Assembly: GCA_944383035.1 (NCBI GenBank)
Contig: CALWOE010000015.1
Coordinates: 1-33,463, forward strand
Length of the DNA stretch: 33,463 nucleotides
Source: an uncultured Clostridia bacterium
GTDB lineage: Bacteria; Bacillota; Clostridia; TANB77; CAG-465
Direction: 5' to 3'
Of this stretch, positions 1 to 11,172 are shown one piece after another (within the stretch, counting starts at the first letter, position 1; the number at the start of each line of letters is the position of its first letter). The translations under genes were made by a program, and so were the position numbers. The notes below the pieces were generated by a model. That model saw nothing but the letters and a program-made list of their open reading frames with translations. It did not search any database and was not told the DNA's origin.

Positions 1-2418
1 CATTTAGGAAATAGACGTGTAAGATGTGTTGGTGAATTATTACAAAATCAATTTAGAATTGGTCTTGCAAGACTTGAAAGAGTAGTTCGTGAAAGAATGG
101 CTACACAAGATTTAGATGTTGCAACACCACAAACTTTAATTAATATAAAACCAGTAGTTGGAGCATTAAGAGAATTTTTTGGAAGTTCACAATTATCTCA
201 ATTCATGGATCAAATAAATCCACTTGCTGAACTTACACATAAAAGAAGAATATCTGCTTTAGGACCTGGTGGTTTGACAAGAGATAGAGCTGGATTTGAG
301 GTTCGTGATGTTCATTATACACACTATGGTAGATTATGTCCAATAGAGTCTCCAGAAGGACCAAATATCGGACTTATATCTTCACTTTCAACATTTGCTA
401 AAATAAATAGATATGGATTTATTGAAACTCCATATAGAGTTATTGATAAAGCTACTGGAAAAGTTACAGATGATATAATTTATCTTACTGCAGATGAAGA
501 AGATAAATACATAGTAGCACAAGCAAATGAACCTCTAGATGAAGAAAATAGATTTATAAATAAAAGAGTAAAAATAAGACATAAAGATGATATCTTAGAA
601 ATTGATAGAGATAAAGCTGATTTAATGGATGTTTCTCCAAAACAATTAGTTTCAGTTGCAACAGCTATGATACCATTCTTAGAAAATGATGATGCTAAAC
701 GTGCACTTATGGGTTCAAACATGCAACGTCAAGCTGTTCCTCTTATAAGAGCAGAAAGCCCAATTGTTGGAACTGGTATTGAATATAAAGCAGCAGTTGA
801 TTCTGGTATTGTTATACTTGCAAAAAATGATGGTGTTGTATCTTATGTAAGTGCAGATAAAATAATAGTAGATACAAAAACTGGTAAAGATGAATATCAT
901 TTAATAAAATATCAAAGATCTAACCAAGGAACTTGCATAAATCAAAAACCAATAGTATTAAAAGGTGAAAAAGTAAAAAAAGGTGATGTTATTGCTGATG
1001 GTCCATCAACTGATCATGGTGAACTTGCACTTGGTAAAAATATTTTAGTAGGTTTTATGACATGGGAAGGATATAACTTTGAAGATGCAATTTTAATTTC
1101 TGAAGATCTAGTAAAAGATGATGTTTTAACTACAATACATATTGAAGATTATGATTGTGAAGCAAGAGATACTAAACTTGGACCAGAAGAAATCACAAGA
1201 GAAATACCAAATGTTGGTGATGATGCAATAAGTGACTTAGATGAAAATGGTATTATAAGAATTGGTGCAGAAGTAAGACCAGGGGATATATTGGTAGGAA
1301 AAGTAACACCAAAAGGCGAAACAGAACTAACTGCAGAAGAAAAGCTATTAAGAGCGATATTTGGAGAAAAAGCAAGAGAAGTTAGAGATACTTCACTTAG
1401 AGTTCCACATGGTGAAGCGGGTACAGTTGTTGATGTAAAAATATTTACAAGAGAAAATTGTGATGAACTTGCAACAGGAATTCATAAAGTGGTAAGAATA
1501 TATATTGCACAGAAAAGAAAAATATCAGTTGGTGATAAAATGTCTGGACGTCATGGTAATAAAGGTGTTATATCTCGTATTTTACCAAGAGAAGATATGC
1601 CTTATCTACCAGATGGTACACCACTTCAAATAGTACTTAATCCACTTGGACTTCCATCTCGTATGAATGTTGGACAATTACTTGAAACACACCTTGGATA
1701 TGTTGCAAAATCTTTAGGATGGAAAGTTGCAACACCAGTATTTGATGGTGCAAAAGAAAATGATATCGAAGATTTATTTAAAAAACAAGGTTTAAATCCA
1801 ACAGGAAAATTCCCAATTCATGATGGTAGAACAGGGGAATTACTAGATGCAGAAGTTACAGTTGGATACATGTATATGTTGAAACTATATCATATGGTTG
1901 AAGATAAAATACATGCTCGTTCAATTGGGCCATATTCTTTAGTTACACAACAACCATTAGGTGGTAAAGCACAATTTGGTGGTCAAAGATTTGGTGAAAT
2001 GGAAGTTTGGGCTTTAGAAGCTTATGGTGCAGCTTATACATTACAAGAGATATTAACAGTAAAATCTGATGATGTAGATGGTAGATTAAAAACTTATGAG
2101 GCAATAGTTAAAGGTGAAAGTATACCAACTCCTGGAATTCCAGAATCATTTAGAGTATTAACAAAAGAATTACAAAGTTTAGCTTTAGATCTTAGAATGT
2201 ATAGAGAAGATGAGCAATTAGAATTAAAAGAATCTATGGATTATGATGATGATGGAAAAGAGCCAGATTATTCAGAAGATATGAATATGAAAATTACAGA
2301 TTCTGATTTTGCTGGTATGTCATTTGATGATGGAGACACAGAAGATTCTGATATTTCAGCAATAGATATTGATTATGATGATAATAAACAAGAAAATTCA
2401 TATGTTGATGAAGATTAA
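1..2418 (+). CDS. rpoB: RNA polymerase beta subunit, 5'-truncated by window edge
   Basis: This is the C-terminal part of the beta subunit of RNA polymerase; the reading frame is open from base 1 ([14 protein letters not shown]...), so the true start lies outside the window. The rifampicin region is visible at 184-279 (QLSQFMDQ then [11 protein letters not shown] and SALGPGGL), followed by the [14 protein letters not shown] segment and the basic [12 protein letters not shown] segment of the active-centre region. The usual resistance sites (Asp516, His526 and Ser531 in E. coli numbering) are wild type, but the residue at 518 is Ile, where Asn or Thr is usual. The protein ends in an unusually acidic tail of about 50 residues rich in Asp and Glu. 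rpoC follows after 21 bases, so the two are surely cotranscribed. Confidence 0.98.
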   Translation, partial: HLGNRRVRCVGELLQNQFRIGLARLERVVRERMATQDLDVATPQTLINIKPVVGALREFFGSSQLSQFMDQINPLAELTHKRRISALGPGGLTRDRAGFEVRDVHYTHYGRLCPIESPEGPNIGLISSLSTFAKINRYGFIETPYRVIDKATGKVTDDIIYLTADEEDKYIVAQANEPLDEENRFINKRVKIRHKDDILEIDRDKADLMDVSPKQLVSVATAMIPFLENDDAKRALMGSNMQRQAVPLIRAESPIVGTGIEYKAAVDSGIVILAKNDGVVSYVSADKIIVDTKTGKDEYHLIKYQRSNQGTCINQKPIVLKGEKVKKGDVIADGPSTDHGELALGKNILVGFMTWEGYNFEDAILISEDLVKDDVLTTIHIEDYDCEARDTKLGPEEITREIPNVGDDAISDLDENGIIRIGAEVRPGDILVGKVTPKGETELTAEEKLLRAIFGEKAREVRDTSLRVPHGEAGTVVDVKIFTRENCDELATGIHKVVRIYIAQKRKISVGDKMSGRHGNKGVISRILPREDMPYLPDGTPLQIVLNPLGLPSRMNVGQLLETHLGYVAKSLGWKVATPVFDGAKENDIEDLFKKQGLNPTGKFPIHDGRTGELLDAEVTVGYMYMLKLYHMVEDKIHARSIGPYSLVTQQPLGGKAQFGGQRFGEMEVWALEAYGAAYTLQEILTVKSDDVDGRLKTYEAIVKGESIPTPGIPESFRVLTKELQSLALDLRMYREDEQLELKESMDYDDDGKEPDYSEDMNMKITDSDFAGMSFDDGDTEDSDISAIDIDYDDNKQENSYVDED

Positions 2419-2439
2419 ATTGTAAGGAGGATTTAGTTT

Positions 2440-5400
2440 ATGCAAGATATTGATAATTTCGATAGATTAAGTATAGGTCTTGCTTCTCCTGAAAAGATCA
2501 GAGAATGGTCAAAAGGTGAGGTTAAAAAACCAGAAACAATAAATTACAGAACTTTAAAACCAGAAAGAGATGGCTTATTTTGTGAGAAAATTTTTGGACC
2601 AACAAAAGACTGGGAATGTTATTGTGGAAAATATAAAAAAGTAAGATATAAAGGCATAATTTGTGATAGATGCGGTGTTGAGGTTACAAAGAAAAAAGTT
2701 AGACGTGAGAGACTTGGACATATTGAACTTGCTTGTCCAGTCTCACATATCTGGTTTTTTAAAGGTATTCCTGGTAGAATGGGATTATTGCTTGATATGT
2801 CACCAAAAGCTTTAGAAAGAGTATTATACTTTGCATCATATGTAGTTTTAGATCCAAAAGATACTGGATTTAAAGCTTGTGATGTATTAAATGAAAAAGA
2901 ATATAGAGAAGCTTTAGAAAAATATGGACCAAACAGTTTAAGAGTTGGAATGGGTGCAGAAGCGATAAGAGAACTACTAAGTAAAATAGATCTACCAAAA
3001 TTAAAAGAACAGTTAAAAAAGGAACTTGAAAAAAATAATGGTGCTAAAAGATCAAAAATCATTAAAAGATTAGAAACAGTAGATGCCTTTCTAAATTCTA
3101 ATAACAAACCTGAATGGATGATTCTTGAAGTGTTACCTGTTATTCCACCTGATTTAAGACCTATGGTTCAATTAGATGGTGGAAGATTTGCAACATCAGA
3201 TTTGAATGATTTATACAGAAGAGTTATTAATCGTAATAATAGACTTAAGAGATTATTAGAACTTGAAGCACCAGATATAATCGTAAGAAATGAAAAAAGA
3301 ATGCTACAAGAAGCAGTAGATGCTTTAATTGACAATGGTAGACGTGGTAGACCAATAACAGGTGCCGGTGGTAGACCATTAAAATCAATATCTGATATGT
3401 TAAAAGGAAAACAAGGAAGATTTAGACAAAACTTACTTGGAAAAAGAGTTGACTATTCTGGACGTTCAGTTATAGTTGTTGGACCATCACTTAAGATTTA
3501 TCAATGTGGTCTTCCAAGAGAAATGGCTTTGGAATTATTCAAACCATTTGTAATGAGAGAACTTGTTAAAAGAGAATTAGCATATAATATAAAGACTGCT
3601 AAAAGAATGGTTGAAAGAACAGATGTAAAAGTATGGGATGTATTGGAAGATGTTATAAAAGATAGACCAGTTATGTTAAACCGTGCTCCAACTTTACATA
3701 GACTTGGAATACAAGCTTTTGAACCAGTTTTAGTAGAAGGAAGAGCTATAAAATTACATCCATTAGTATGTACTGCATTTAATGCTGACTTTGATGGTGA
3801 CCAAATGGCTGTTCACGTACCTTTATCACCAGAAGCAGTAGCAGAAGCTAAATTATTAATGTTAGCATCTAATAATTTGCTTAAATTACAAGATGGTAAA
3901 CCAGTAACAGTTCCATCTATGGATATGATTCTTGGAAGTTTCTATTTGACATTTGAAAAAGATGATGAGCCAGGAACTGGAAAAGTATTCTCTAATGTTG
4001 ATGAAGTAATGATGGCATATGATGAAAAAGTAATTGGTATGCATGCTCCTATTAAAGTTAGGGTAACTAAAGAAATAAATGGTGAAAAAGTTAGTGGCAT
4101 TATTGATGCAACAGCTGGTAGATTAATATTTAATGAATTTATACCTCAAGATATTGGTTATGTTGATAGAACTAAAAAGGAAAACTTACTAAAACTTGAA
4201 ATTGATTTTCCTGTTAAGAAAAAAGAACTTGGTGTAATAATTGATAAATGTATTGCAAAACATGGTATTTCTACAACTGCTGTAGTATTAGATGAAATAA
4301 AAGAAAAAGGATATAAATACTCAACACAAGCAGCCGTTACTGTATCAGTTTCAGATATAGTAATACCTAAGAGTAAGCCGGAAATATTAAAAGAAGCTGA
4401 AGAACAAGCAGAAAAAGTTCTTAAAAATTATAAACGTGGTCTTATATCAAACGAAGAAAGATATAATGAAGTTATAAAAATATGGTCTGCAGCAACAGAT
4501 AAAGTTCAAGCAGAAATAATGAGTAATCCTGATATATTAAATCCAATTCAAATGATGGCTCATACTGGTGCCAGAGGTAATCCAACTCAAATTAGACAGC
4601 TTGCTGGTATGCGTGGACTAATGGCAAATACAATGGGACAAACAATTGAGCTTCCTATTAAATCTAATTTTAAAGAAGGTTTGGATGTTCTTGAATTTTT
4701 CATAGCATCACATGGTGCTAGAAAAGGTCTTGCTGATACAGCATTAAGAACAGCAGATTCTGGTTACTTAACAAGAAGACTTGTTGATGTAAATCAAGAT
4801 GTAATAGTAATGGAAGACGATTGTGGAACTACAAATGGATTTGAGGTTAGTGCTATACTTGAAAGTGGTGAACCAGTAGAGAAATTATCAGAAAGAATTG
4901 AAGGTAGATATTTAGCAGAAGATATAAAAGACAAAGATGGTAATGTAGTATTTCCACATAATACATATATTACTCAAGATATATGTGATAAAATATTATC
5001 ATTTGGTTATGAAAAAGTAAAAATACGTTCAGCATTAACTTGTGAATCTGTAAGAGGAGTTTGTGCAAAATGTTATGGTAAAAACTTAGCTACTGGAGAA
5101 CCAATTACTCCTGGTGAAGCTATAGGTATAATAGCTGCACAATCAATTGGTGAACCAGGTACACAGCTTACAATGAGAACTATTCATAGTGGTGGTGTTG
5201 CAGGTTCAGATATAACTCAAGGTTTACCAAGGGTTGAAGAATTATTTGAGGCTAGAAAACCAAAAGGTGTTGCTATGGTAACTGAAATTGATGGTGTAGT
5301 TTCAATTGGTGAACATGGTAATAATAAAGAAGTTATAATAACAGGTGATGAAAAACACGTTGAAAGATATATAATTCCATATGGCTTGAGAATAACAGTA

Positions 5401-6033
5401 AATGATGGAGATCATGTAAAAGCTGGAGATAGAATTACAATGGGTTCTCTTGATCCACATGATATTATACGTATAAAAGGTGATATTGCAGTTCAAAACT
5501 ATCTAATAGAAGAAGTACAAAAAGTATATAGAACACAAGGTGTTCATATAAATGATAAACATATTGAAATAGTTGCAAGACAAATGACAAGAAAAATATT
5601 TATTGAAGATGCTGGTGAAACTGAATTAATTGCTGGCTCAACAGTAGATATGACAGAGTTTAATCAAGAAAATAAAGATGCAAAAGAACATGGTAAAAAA
5701 CAAGCAAAAGGAAGAAAAACATTGCTTGGAATTACTAAGGTTGCACTTCTTACTGATTCTTTCTTATCTGCAGCTTCTTTCCAAGAAACAGCAAGAGTTT
5801 TAACAGATGCTGCTGTAAAAGGAAAAGTAGATAAGTTACAAGGTATTAAAGAAAATGTTATAATTGGTAGATTAATACCTGCAGGAACTGGTGTAGTTGA
5901 TTACAAATCAATAGAAGTAGAACCAGTTAAAAAAGAAGAAGAAAAACCAACAGTTTCACAAGTTATACAAAATAATATAATTGCAGATGATGAAGATTTT
6001 GTTAAGACTATGGTAGAAAAAGCTAAAAAATAA
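2440..6033 (+). CDS. rpoC: RNA polymerase beta-prime subunit
   Basis: Largest catalytic subunit of RNA polymerase, 1197 residues, close to the length normal for Firmicutes. An N-terminal zinc site (CYCG ... CDRCG) lies near residues 61-79. The catalytic magnesium loop NADFDGDQM is encoded near 3781-3807, and the second zinc cluster (CGTTNG ... [11 protein letters not shown]) is present in the C-terminal half, followed by the trigger-loop region ([16 protein letters not shown]). AAGGAGG at 2424-2430 sits 9 bases before the ATG. It is translated from the rpoB message and closed by a hairpin terminator directly downstream. Nothing is missing compared with the family. Confidence 0.98.
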   Translation: MQDIDNFDRLSIGLASPEKIREWSKGEVKKPETINYRTLKPERDGLFCEKIFGPTKDWECYCGKYKKVRYKGIICDRCGVEVTKKKVRRERLGHIELACPVSHIWFFKGIPGRMGLLLDMSPKALERVLYFASYVVLDPKDTGFKACDVLNEKEYREALEKYGPNSLRVGMGAEAIRELLSKIDLPKLKEQLKKELEKNNGAKRSKIIKRLETVDAFLNSNNKPEWMILEVLPVIPPDLRPMVQLDGGRFATSDLNDLYRRVINRNNRLKRLLELEAPDIIVRNEKRMLQEAVDALIDNGRRGRPITGAGGRPLKSISDMLKGKQGRFRQNLLGKRVDYSGRSVIVVGPSLKIYQCGLPREMALELFKPFVMRELVKRELAYNIKTAKRMVERTDVKVWDVLEDVIKDRPVMLNRAPTLHRLGIQAFEPVLVEGRAIKLHPLVCTAFNADFDGDQMAVHVPLSPEAVAEAKLLMLASNNLLKLQDGKPVTVPSMDMILGSFYLTFEKDDEPGTGKVFSNVDEVMMAYDEKVIGMHAPIKVRVTKEINGEKVSGIIDATAGRLIFNEFIPQDIGYVDRTKKENLLKLEIDFPVKKKELGVIIDKCIAKHGISTTAVVLDEIKEKGYKYSTQAAVTVSVSDIVIPKSKPEILKEAEEQAEKVLKNYKRGLISNEERYNEVIKIWSAATDKVQAEIMSNPDILNPIQMMAHTGARGNPTQIRQLAGMRGLMANTMGQTIELPIKSNFKEGLDVLEFFIASHGARKGLADTALRTADSGYLTRRLVDVNQDVIVMEDDCGTTNGFEVSAILESGEPVEKLSERIEGRYLAEDIKDKDGNVVFPHNTYITQDICDKILSFGYEKVKIRSALTCESVRGVCAKCYGKNLATGEPITPGEAIGIIAAQSIGEPGTQLTMRTIHSGGVAGSDITQGLPRVEELFEARKPKGVAMVTEIDGVVSIGEHGNNKEVIITGDEKHVERYIIPYGLRITVNDGDHVKAGDRITMGSLDPHDIIRIKGDIAVQNYLIEEVQKVYRTQGVHINDKHIEIVARQMTRKIFIEDAGETELIAGSTVDMTEFNQENKDAKEHGKKQAKGRKTLLGITKVALLTDSFLSAASFQETARVLTDAAVKGKVDKLQGIKENVIIGRLIPAGTGVVDYKSIEVEPVKKEEEKPTVSQVIQNNIIADDEDFVKTMVEKAKK

Positions 6034-6041
6034 TAATAATG

Positions 6042-6075
6042 AACTATCCTAAATTATATATTAGGGTAGTTTTTT
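6042..6075 (+). terminator. Rho-independent terminator of rpoBC
   Basis: The arms AACTATCCTAA and TTAGGGTAGTT (one G-U pair) enclose an AT-rich loop and run into TTTTTT. It lies 8 bases after the rpoC stop. Confidence 0.9.
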
Positions 6076-6076
6076 C

Positions 6077-6105
6077 TTGATAAAAAATAAATTTAATAGT
6101 ATAAT
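6077..6105 (+). promoter_or_regulatory. sigma-A promoter of the transglutaminase-like gene
   Basis: TTGATA (6077-6082), 17-base spacer, TATAAT (6100-6105). It begins at the foot of the rpoC terminator, so the gene downstream is an independent unit, not part of the rpoBC transcript. Confidence 0.75.
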
Positions 6106-6130
6106 AAAATAGAAAGGTGTAAGGTATTTT

Positions 6131-7324
6131 ATGAGAAAAATATTTGGATTAATCTTAGTAGTTTTAATAGTTGCTTTTGGAGTTTACTTCTTTTCATATA
6201 AAGATGGTTCTGTTGATGCTGTAAGAAGTGATGTTTACAATTTGTTTTTAAATGTTAGTGGAACAAGAACTCCAGAATATACAAAGGATTTAAAAATTAA
6301 TAGCTTAAATGGAATTATAGAAAATGATTTTTATTATAATACGTTAAATGATGAGCAAAAAAAGATTTATACTGCTATATCATATGGAGTAAAAGATTTT
6401 AAGGATAGATTTAATGTTCAAAATTACAATTTTGTATCTATGGAACAAACATTAGATGATGTTGGAAAAGCTCTTTCATGCTTTTTAGATGATCATCCAG
6501 AAGTTTTTTATGTTAACAACAAATACACAGTATATACAAAAGATAATTTGTTGTTTGGTACACTTGTTGATGTAAAAATTAATTTTACTGAAAAGTCACT
6601 TAATGATGTTGAAACAAAAATATCAAGAATTGAAACAGAAATAAATAATATTTTAAATAATATTCCATCTGATGAACCTATTGAAAAAGAATTATATTTT
6701 CATGATATTATAGGTGAAAATGTAAAATATTATGAATATGATACAATAGAAAATATTCCTGATTCATGTCATAGTATAGAAGGAGTATTTTTAAATAAAG
6801 AAGCTGTATGTGATGGATTTTCAGAAGCTTTAAATATTTTGTTATCTAGGGTTAATATACCATCTATAGCAGTTATTGGAGAATTAGAAGAAGCACATGA
6901 ATGGAATTTAGTAAAATTAGATGATGGATGGTATAATTTAGATTTAACATCAGATAAATCTATTGAAAGTACAGATAAAGAAATTGTAACACATGTATAT
7001 TTTAATAGAACAACAGAAGATATGCAAGAAACACATATATTTAATGATCTAAATATTTTACCAGATGCAACAGCCACAAAATATATGTATTATAATTATT
7101 ATGATAAAAATATTTTATCAACAGATAATACAACTACAAAATTAGAAGAAATTTTAGATAATAATAAGAATGAATATTTGGTAGAGTTTAAAGTAAACGG
7201 CCAAAGTAATATAACTAGTGTAATGTCTAATGTGTTTGGTAAGAGTAAGTATGGAAAATACACTAAGGATAGAATTTACACTTATTATGATATTTTGGAT
7301 GCTTATATAGTAATGATAAAGTAA
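6131..7324 (+). CDS. membrane-anchored transglutaminase-like protein
   Basis: This 397-residue protein has one hydrophobic segment at residues 4-22, read as a signal anchor or uncleaved signal peptide, so the rest should lie outside the cytoplasmic membrane. A transglutaminase/protease-like core is visible in the middle: Cys227 in AVCDGFSEALNILL, His256 in AHEWNLV and Asp271 in WYNLDLT, spaced like the catalytic triad of Transglut_core (PF01841) proteins. All three residues are present, so an active enzyme is possible (cross-linking, peptidase or amidase activity on wall or surface proteins); the substrate is unknown. It has its own promoter, a weak AAGG-type ribosome binding site before the ATG, and a terminator shared with the convergent XRE gene. 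It occupies the interval between rpoC and rpsL where many Firmicutes carry an L7Ae-family gene. Confidence 0.8.
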   Translation: MRKIFGLILVVLIVAFGVYFFSYKDGSVDAVRSDVYNLFLNVSGTRTPEYTKDLKINSLNGIIENDFYYNTLNDEQKKIYTAISYGVKDFKDRFNVQNYNFVSMEQTLDDVGKALSCFLDDHPEVFYVNNKYTVYTKDNLLFGTLVDVKINFTEKSLNDVETKISRIETEINNILNNIPSDEPIEKELYFHDIIGENVKYYEYDTIENIPDSCHSIEGVFLNKEAVCDGFSEALNILLSRVNIPSIAVIGELEEAHEWNLVKLDDGWYNLDLTSDKSIESTDKEIVTHVYFNRTTEDMQETHIFNDLNILPDATATKYMYYNYYDKNILSTDNTTTKLEEILDNNKNEYLVEFKVNGQSNITSVMSNVFGKSKYGKYTKDRIYTYYDILDAYIVMIK

Positions 7325-7329
7325 ACAAA

Positions 7330-7367
7330 AAGAGTACATATTTTTTTATAATGTACTCTTAATTTTT
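7330..7367. terminator. bidirectional terminator between convergent genes
   Basis: A perfect 10-base stem (AAGAGTACAT at 7330-7339, ATGTACTCTT at 7351-7360) is flanked by a T run on the right and an A run on the left, so it can serve both strands. The stop codon of the minus-strand XRE gene lies in its right arm. Confidence 0.85.
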
Positions 7368-7679
7368 ATTTCTTGAATTTAAAAATTTCATAAATTCTAA
7401 AACTTGTTTTTTATCATCAATTGATAGTTTATCGTATTCTCTTTCAAATTCATGTTCTGGTGTTATAATAAGTCCACCTATAATGGAATTTGCATCAGTG
7501 TGTAAAATATTACATATTTTGATTAGTTTTTTAGTTGTACATGAATTTTCACCACGTTCAATTCTACCATAATGATTTGGAGCAATATCTAACTCTTTTG
7601 CCATATCTTCTTGTGTTAGATTTTTATGCTCACGATATTCTTTAATTTTTTTACCAATATAAATGTTATCATCACTCAT
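7359..7679 (-). CDS. XRE-family helix-turn-helix transcriptional regulator
   Basis: A small DNA-binding regulator. Residues 9-63 form a Cro/C1-type HTH (IKEYREHKNLTQEDMAKEL, then IAPNHYGRIERGE), followed by a short C-terminal helical part (DDKKQVLEFMKFLNS). I place the start at 7679 (MSDDNIYIG, 106 residues), because GGGTGAT stands 7 bases upstream; an in-frame extension of 17 residues to 7730 is open but would begin with hydrophobic sequence unlike the family and would run through the likely operator. It converges on the transglutaminase-like gene and is divergent from rpsL. Repeated ATAACAT/ATGTTAT motifs in its upstream region suggest autoregulation. Its targets are unknown. Confidence 0.85.
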   Translation of the reverse strand: MSDDNIYIGKKIKEYREHKNLTQEDMAKELDIAPNHYGRIERGENSCTTKKLIKICNILHTDANSIIGGLIITPEHEFEREYDKLSIDDKKQVLEFMKFLNSRNKN

Positions 7680-7701
7680 AATATCACCCATGTGTAAAAT
7701 T

Positions 7702-7743
7702 ATAACATTAAATATATTGAAAAATAACATCTTATAATGTTAT
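7702..7743. promoter_or_regulatory. candidate XRE operator (ATAACAT repeats)
   Basis: ATAACAT occurs at 7702-7708 and 7724-7730, and its complement ATGTTAT at 7737-7743; the last two form an inverted repeat with a 6-base centre. A possible minus-strand -10 (TATAAT, complement of 7699-7704) overlaps the first copy. This position and symmetry fit an autorepressor site; binding is inferred. Confidence 0.45.
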
Positions 7744-7844
7744 AAAATATCCATAATTATACATATAAAGTAGCAATAACTTTTAAATATGATATAATAT
7801 GTTTATAGTAGAATAAAAAATTATGTAATTTTAAATTTATTTTG

Positions 7845-7873
7845 TTGACTTATTATGCTTTATAATGTATAAT
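7845..7873 (+). promoter_or_regulatory. str-operon promoter upstream of rpsL
   Basis: TTGACT (7845-7850), 17-base spacer, TATAAT (7868-7873). It predicts a leader of about 58 bases, which contains the palindromic word ATGCAT twice, 3 bases apart (7898-7912). The other part of the 7680-7937 gap holds only the candidate XRE operator. Confidence 0.8.
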
Positions 7874-7937
7874 ATTATATGTATTATGTGCAGTTTTATG
7901 CATGTTATGCATATATATAAAAAGGAGGTGAACTTAA

Positions 7938-8354
7938 GTGCCAACATTTAGCCAATTAGTTAGAAAAGGTAGAGAAGATAAAGTAACAAAATCTAAATCA
8001 CCAGCTTTACAAAGAGGATATAATTCTAGAAAAAAAGCTGCAACTAATCAATCTTCTCCACAAAAAAGAGGTGTTTGTACAGTTGTAAAAACTCAAACTC
8101 CAAAAAAACCAAACTCAGCTTTACGTAAAGTAGCCAGAGTAAAACTTACTAATACAATGGAAGTAACAGCATATATTCCAGGTATCGGACATAATTTACA
8201 AGAACATAGTGTTGTTTTAATAAGAGGTGGAAGAGTTAAAGATCTACCAGGTGTACGTTACCATATAGTAAGAGGCGTATTGGATACAGCAGGTGTTGCA
8301 GATCGTATGCAAGCTAAATCTAAATACGGCGCAAAAAGAGCTAAGAAAAAATAA
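7938..8354 (+). CDS. rpsL: 30S ribosomal protein S12
   Basis: S12 forms part of the decoding centre of the small subunit. The protein has 138 residues with the invariant blocks [32 protein letters not shown] and [14 protein letters not shown]. The two lysines whose change gives streptomycin resistance are intact (Lys56 in PKKPNS and Lys101 in VKDLPG). The start is GTG at 7938, set by AAAGGAGGTGA 6 bases upstream. It is the first gene of rpsL-rpsG-fusA-tuf. The usual L7Ae-like gene ahead of it is absent. Confidence 0.98.
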   Translation: MPTFSQLVRKGREDKVTKSKSPALQRGYNSRKKAATNQSSPQKRGVCTVVKTQTPKKPNSALRKVARVKLTNTMEVTAYIPGIGHNLQEHSVVLIRGGRVKDLPGVRYHIVRGVLDTAGVADRMQAKSKYGAKRAKKK

Positions 8355-8362
8355 AAGGTTAT

Positions 8363-8438
8363 AGGTGCTTAAGTTTAGATACATAAACTAGCCCTTACAA
8401 AAATTAAAATTTTTGAGTACCTTAAGAACGATAAGTTC
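8363..8438 (+). promoter_or_regulatory. structured rpsL-rpsG spacer, candidate S7-binding RNA
   Basis: The 112-base spacer can fold into a three-way junction. Helix P1 pairs AGGTGCTT (8363-8370) with GAGTACCT (8415-8422), with two G-U pairs. P2 pairs AGTTTA (8372-8377) with TAAACT (8384-8389). P3 pairs AAAAAT (8399-8404) with ATTTTT (8409-8414). A small hairpin GAAC/GTTC follows at 8426-8438. No T run follows, so it is not a terminator. S7 is known to repress its operon through this spacer in E. coli; the role here is inferred from position. Confidence 0.4.
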
Positions 8439-8445
8439 AATTTAA

Positions 8446-8937
<492 letters not shown>

Positions 8938-8970
8938 TATTATAATTTTACGAGAGGAGGAAATTTATAA

Positions 8971-11052
8971 ATGGCTGAAAGAGAATATCCTCTTGAGAGG
9001 ACTAGAAATATCGGTATCATGGCTCACATAGATGCTGGTAAGACTACTACAACTGAAAGAATTTTGTTTTACACAGGTAAAACACATAAAATTGGTGAAA
9101 CTCATGATGGAGACGCAGTAATGGATTGGATGGCTCAAGAACAAGAAAGAGGTATCACTATTACTTCAGCTGCAACAACTTGTTTCTGGAAAAATAATAG
9201 AATAAATATTATTGATACTCCTGGACACGTTGATTTTACAATCGAAGTTGAAAGATCTCTAAGAGTTTTAGATGGCTCTGTTACAGTACTTTGTGCTAAA
9301 GGCGGAGTACAACCACAATCAGAAACAGTATGGAGACAAGCAAATAAATATAATGTACCTAGAATGGTATATGTAAATAAAATGGATATAACTGGTGCTG
9401 ATTTTTATAATTGTGTTAAACAATTAAGAGAAAGATTACAAGCTAATGCAGTACCTATTGCACTTCCAATTGGTAAAGAAGATAATTTCAAAGGAATTGT
9501 TGATTTATTAAAAATGGAAGCTCTAGTTCACTATGATGATTTAGGAAAAGATGTAAGACGTGAAGAAATTCCTGAAGATATGAAAGAACTAGCTGAAAAA
9601 TACAGAACAGAGCTTGTTGAACATGTAGCAGAACAAGACGATGCTTTAATGGAAAAATACTTAAATGGTGAAGATTTAACTGTAGAAGATTTAAAACGTG
9701 GAATAAGAAAATCTACAATAGCTGGTACTATGGTTCCAGTTACTTGCGGAAGTTCATATAAAAATAAAGGTGTACAAGAACTATTAGATAATATAGTAGA
9801 TTATATGCCTGCTCCAACAGATATACCTCATATAAAAGGTGTACTTGAAGATGGAACTGAAGAAGAAAGAATATCTGCTGATGATCAACCATTTGCAGCT
9901 TTAGCTTTCAAAATAATGACAGATCCATATGTTGGTAAATTAACTTTCTTTAGAGTATATTCAGGTACTTTAGAAAGTGGTTCATATGTTTTAAATGCAA
10001 ATAAAGGTAAAAAAGAAAGAATTGGTAGATTAATTCAAATGCATGCTAATAATAGACAAGATATAACTAAAGTATATGCTGGTGATATTGCATGTGCTGT
10101 TGGATTAAAAGATGTTGTAACTGGTGATACATTATGTGATGAAAAAGCACCAATTATACTTGAATCTATTGAATTCCCAGATCCAGTTATAGATATAGCA
10201 ATAGAGCCTAAATCTAAAGCAGATCAAGAAAAAATGGCTATTGCTTTACAAAAATTAGCTGAGGAAGATCCATCATTTAAAACATATACAGATCAAGAAA
10301 CAGGTCAAACTATAATTGCTGGTATGGGTGAATTACATCTTGACATTATAGTAGATAGAATGAAAAGAGAATTTAAAGTTGAAGCAAATGTTGGTAAACC
10401 ACAAGTTGCTTATAAAGAAACTATTACTAAACCAGTAAAAGTAGAAGGTAAATTTATTAGACAATCTGGTGGTAAAGGACAATATGGTCATGTTTGGTTA
10501 GAAGTTGAACCAAATGAAGCTGGTAAAGGTTATGAATTTACATCTAAAATTGTTGGTGGTGTAGTTCCTAAAGAATTCGTTAAACCTACTGATGAAGGTG
10601 TAAGAGATGCAATGAAAGCTGGTATACTTGCTGGATACCCAGTAGTTGATGTTAAAGTTGCTCTTGTAGATGGTTCATACCATGATGTTGACTCATCTGA
10701 AGCAGCATTCCATATAGCTGGTTCTATGGCATTTAAAGAAGCTTGTCGTCAAGGAAATTCAGTTTTACTTGAACCAATAATGAAAGTTGATATTATAGTT
10801 CCAGAAGAATATATGGGAGACGTTATTGGAGACGTTAACTCAAGACGTGGTAGAATGGAAGGTATGGATACAGTTCAAGGAACAACAACTATACATTCAT
10901 TTATCCCACTATCAGAAATGTTTGGTTATGCTACAGATTTACGTTCTAAAACTCAAGGTAGAGGCGTATACTCTATGGAACCTTCACATTATGAACAAGT
11001 TCCAAAATCTGTTTTAGATACAATAGTAGCTTCAAGAACTAAAAAAGATTAA
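8971..11052 (+). CDS. fusA: translation elongation factor G
   Basis: Ribosomal translocase GTPase of 693 residues, full length. The G-domain motifs are all visible: AHIDAGKTT (residues 18-26, P loop), [10 protein letters not shown] (switch I), DTPGHVDF (switch II) and NKMD. The domain IV region with [12 protein letters not shown] and the C-terminal domain V ([14 protein letters not shown]) follow. GAGAGGAGG lies 9 bases before the ATG. It belongs to the str operon; tuf follows after a 120-base spacer with two hairpins. Confidence 0.98.
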   Translation: MAEREYPLERTRNIGIMAHIDAGKTTTTERILFYTGKTHKIGETHDGDAVMDWMAQEQERGITITSAATTCFWKNNRINIIDTPGHVDFTIEVERSLRVLDGSVTVLCAKGGVQPQSETVWRQANKYNVPRMVYVNKMDITGADFYNCVKQLRERLQANAVPIALPIGKEDNFKGIVDLLKMEALVHYDDLGKDVRREEIPEDMKELAEKYRTELVEHVAEQDDALMEKYLNGEDLTVEDLKRGIRKSTIAGTMVPVTCGSSYKNKGVQELLDNIVDYMPAPTDIPHIKGVLEDGTEEERISADDQPFAALAFKIMTDPYVGKLTFFRVYSGTLESGSYVLNANKGKKERIGRLIQMHANNRQDITKVYAGDIACAVGLKDVVTGDTLCDEKAPIILESIEFPDPVIDIAIEPKSKADQEKMAIALQKLAEEDPSFKTYTDQETGQTIIAGMGELHLDIIVDRMKREFKVEANVGKPQVAYKETITKPVKVEGKFIRQSGGKGQYGHVWLEVEPNEAGKGYEFTSKIVGGVVPKEFVKPTDEGVRDAMKAGILAGYPVVDVKVALVDGSYHDVDSSEAAFHIAGSMAFKEACRQGNSVLLEPIMKVDIIVPEEYMGDVIGDVNSRRGRMEGMDTVQGTTTIHSFIPLSEMFGYATDLRSKTQGRGVYSMEPSHYEQVPKSVLDTIVASRTKKD

Positions 11053-11068
11053 TTTTATTTAGCTAAAA

Positions 11069-11145
11069 ACATATAAAGGTATTGCAAAATACCTCTATAT
11101 GTTGTAGAATAATAAAGAAATATATGTCCATATATATAGGACATA
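11069..11145 (+). promoter_or_regulatory. two hairpins in the fusA-tuf spacer
   Basis: Hairpin 1 (11069-11102) has an inner stem AGGTATT/AATACCT closed by the GNRA-type tetraloop GCAA and an outer stem ACATATA/TATATGT, joined by one A-C mismatch. Hairpin 2 (11123-11145) pairs TATGTCC with GGACATA around a 9-base loop and ends 13 bases before the tuf ribosome binding site. Neither is followed by a T run, so they are not intrinsic terminators; mRNA processing, stability or translational control is possible. Confidence 0.5.
11082..11110 (+). promoter_or_regulatory. possible internal promoter for tuf
   Basis: TTGCAA (11082-11087), exact 17-base spacer, TAGAAT (11105-11110). The match is moderate (4/6 and 5/6), and it overlaps hairpin 1, so one of the two readings may be accidental. 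A separate tuf promoter would explain the long spacer. Confidence 0.35.
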
Positions 11146-11172
11146 AATAAAGATTTAAGGGAGGAATTTAAA

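Noticed and set aside
2619-3107. Long open frame on the minus strand within rpoC
   Set aside because: It lies wholly inside the conserved rpoC frame, has no ribosome binding site, and its composition mirrors the sense codons.
7680-7730. N-terminal extension of the XRE regulator
   Set aside because: GGGTGAT supports 7679; the extension is hydrophobic, unlike the family, and passes through the operator-like repeats.
11069-11145. fusA-tuf hairpins as terminators
   Set aside because: Neither is followed by a T run, and tuf must be expressed from this region.
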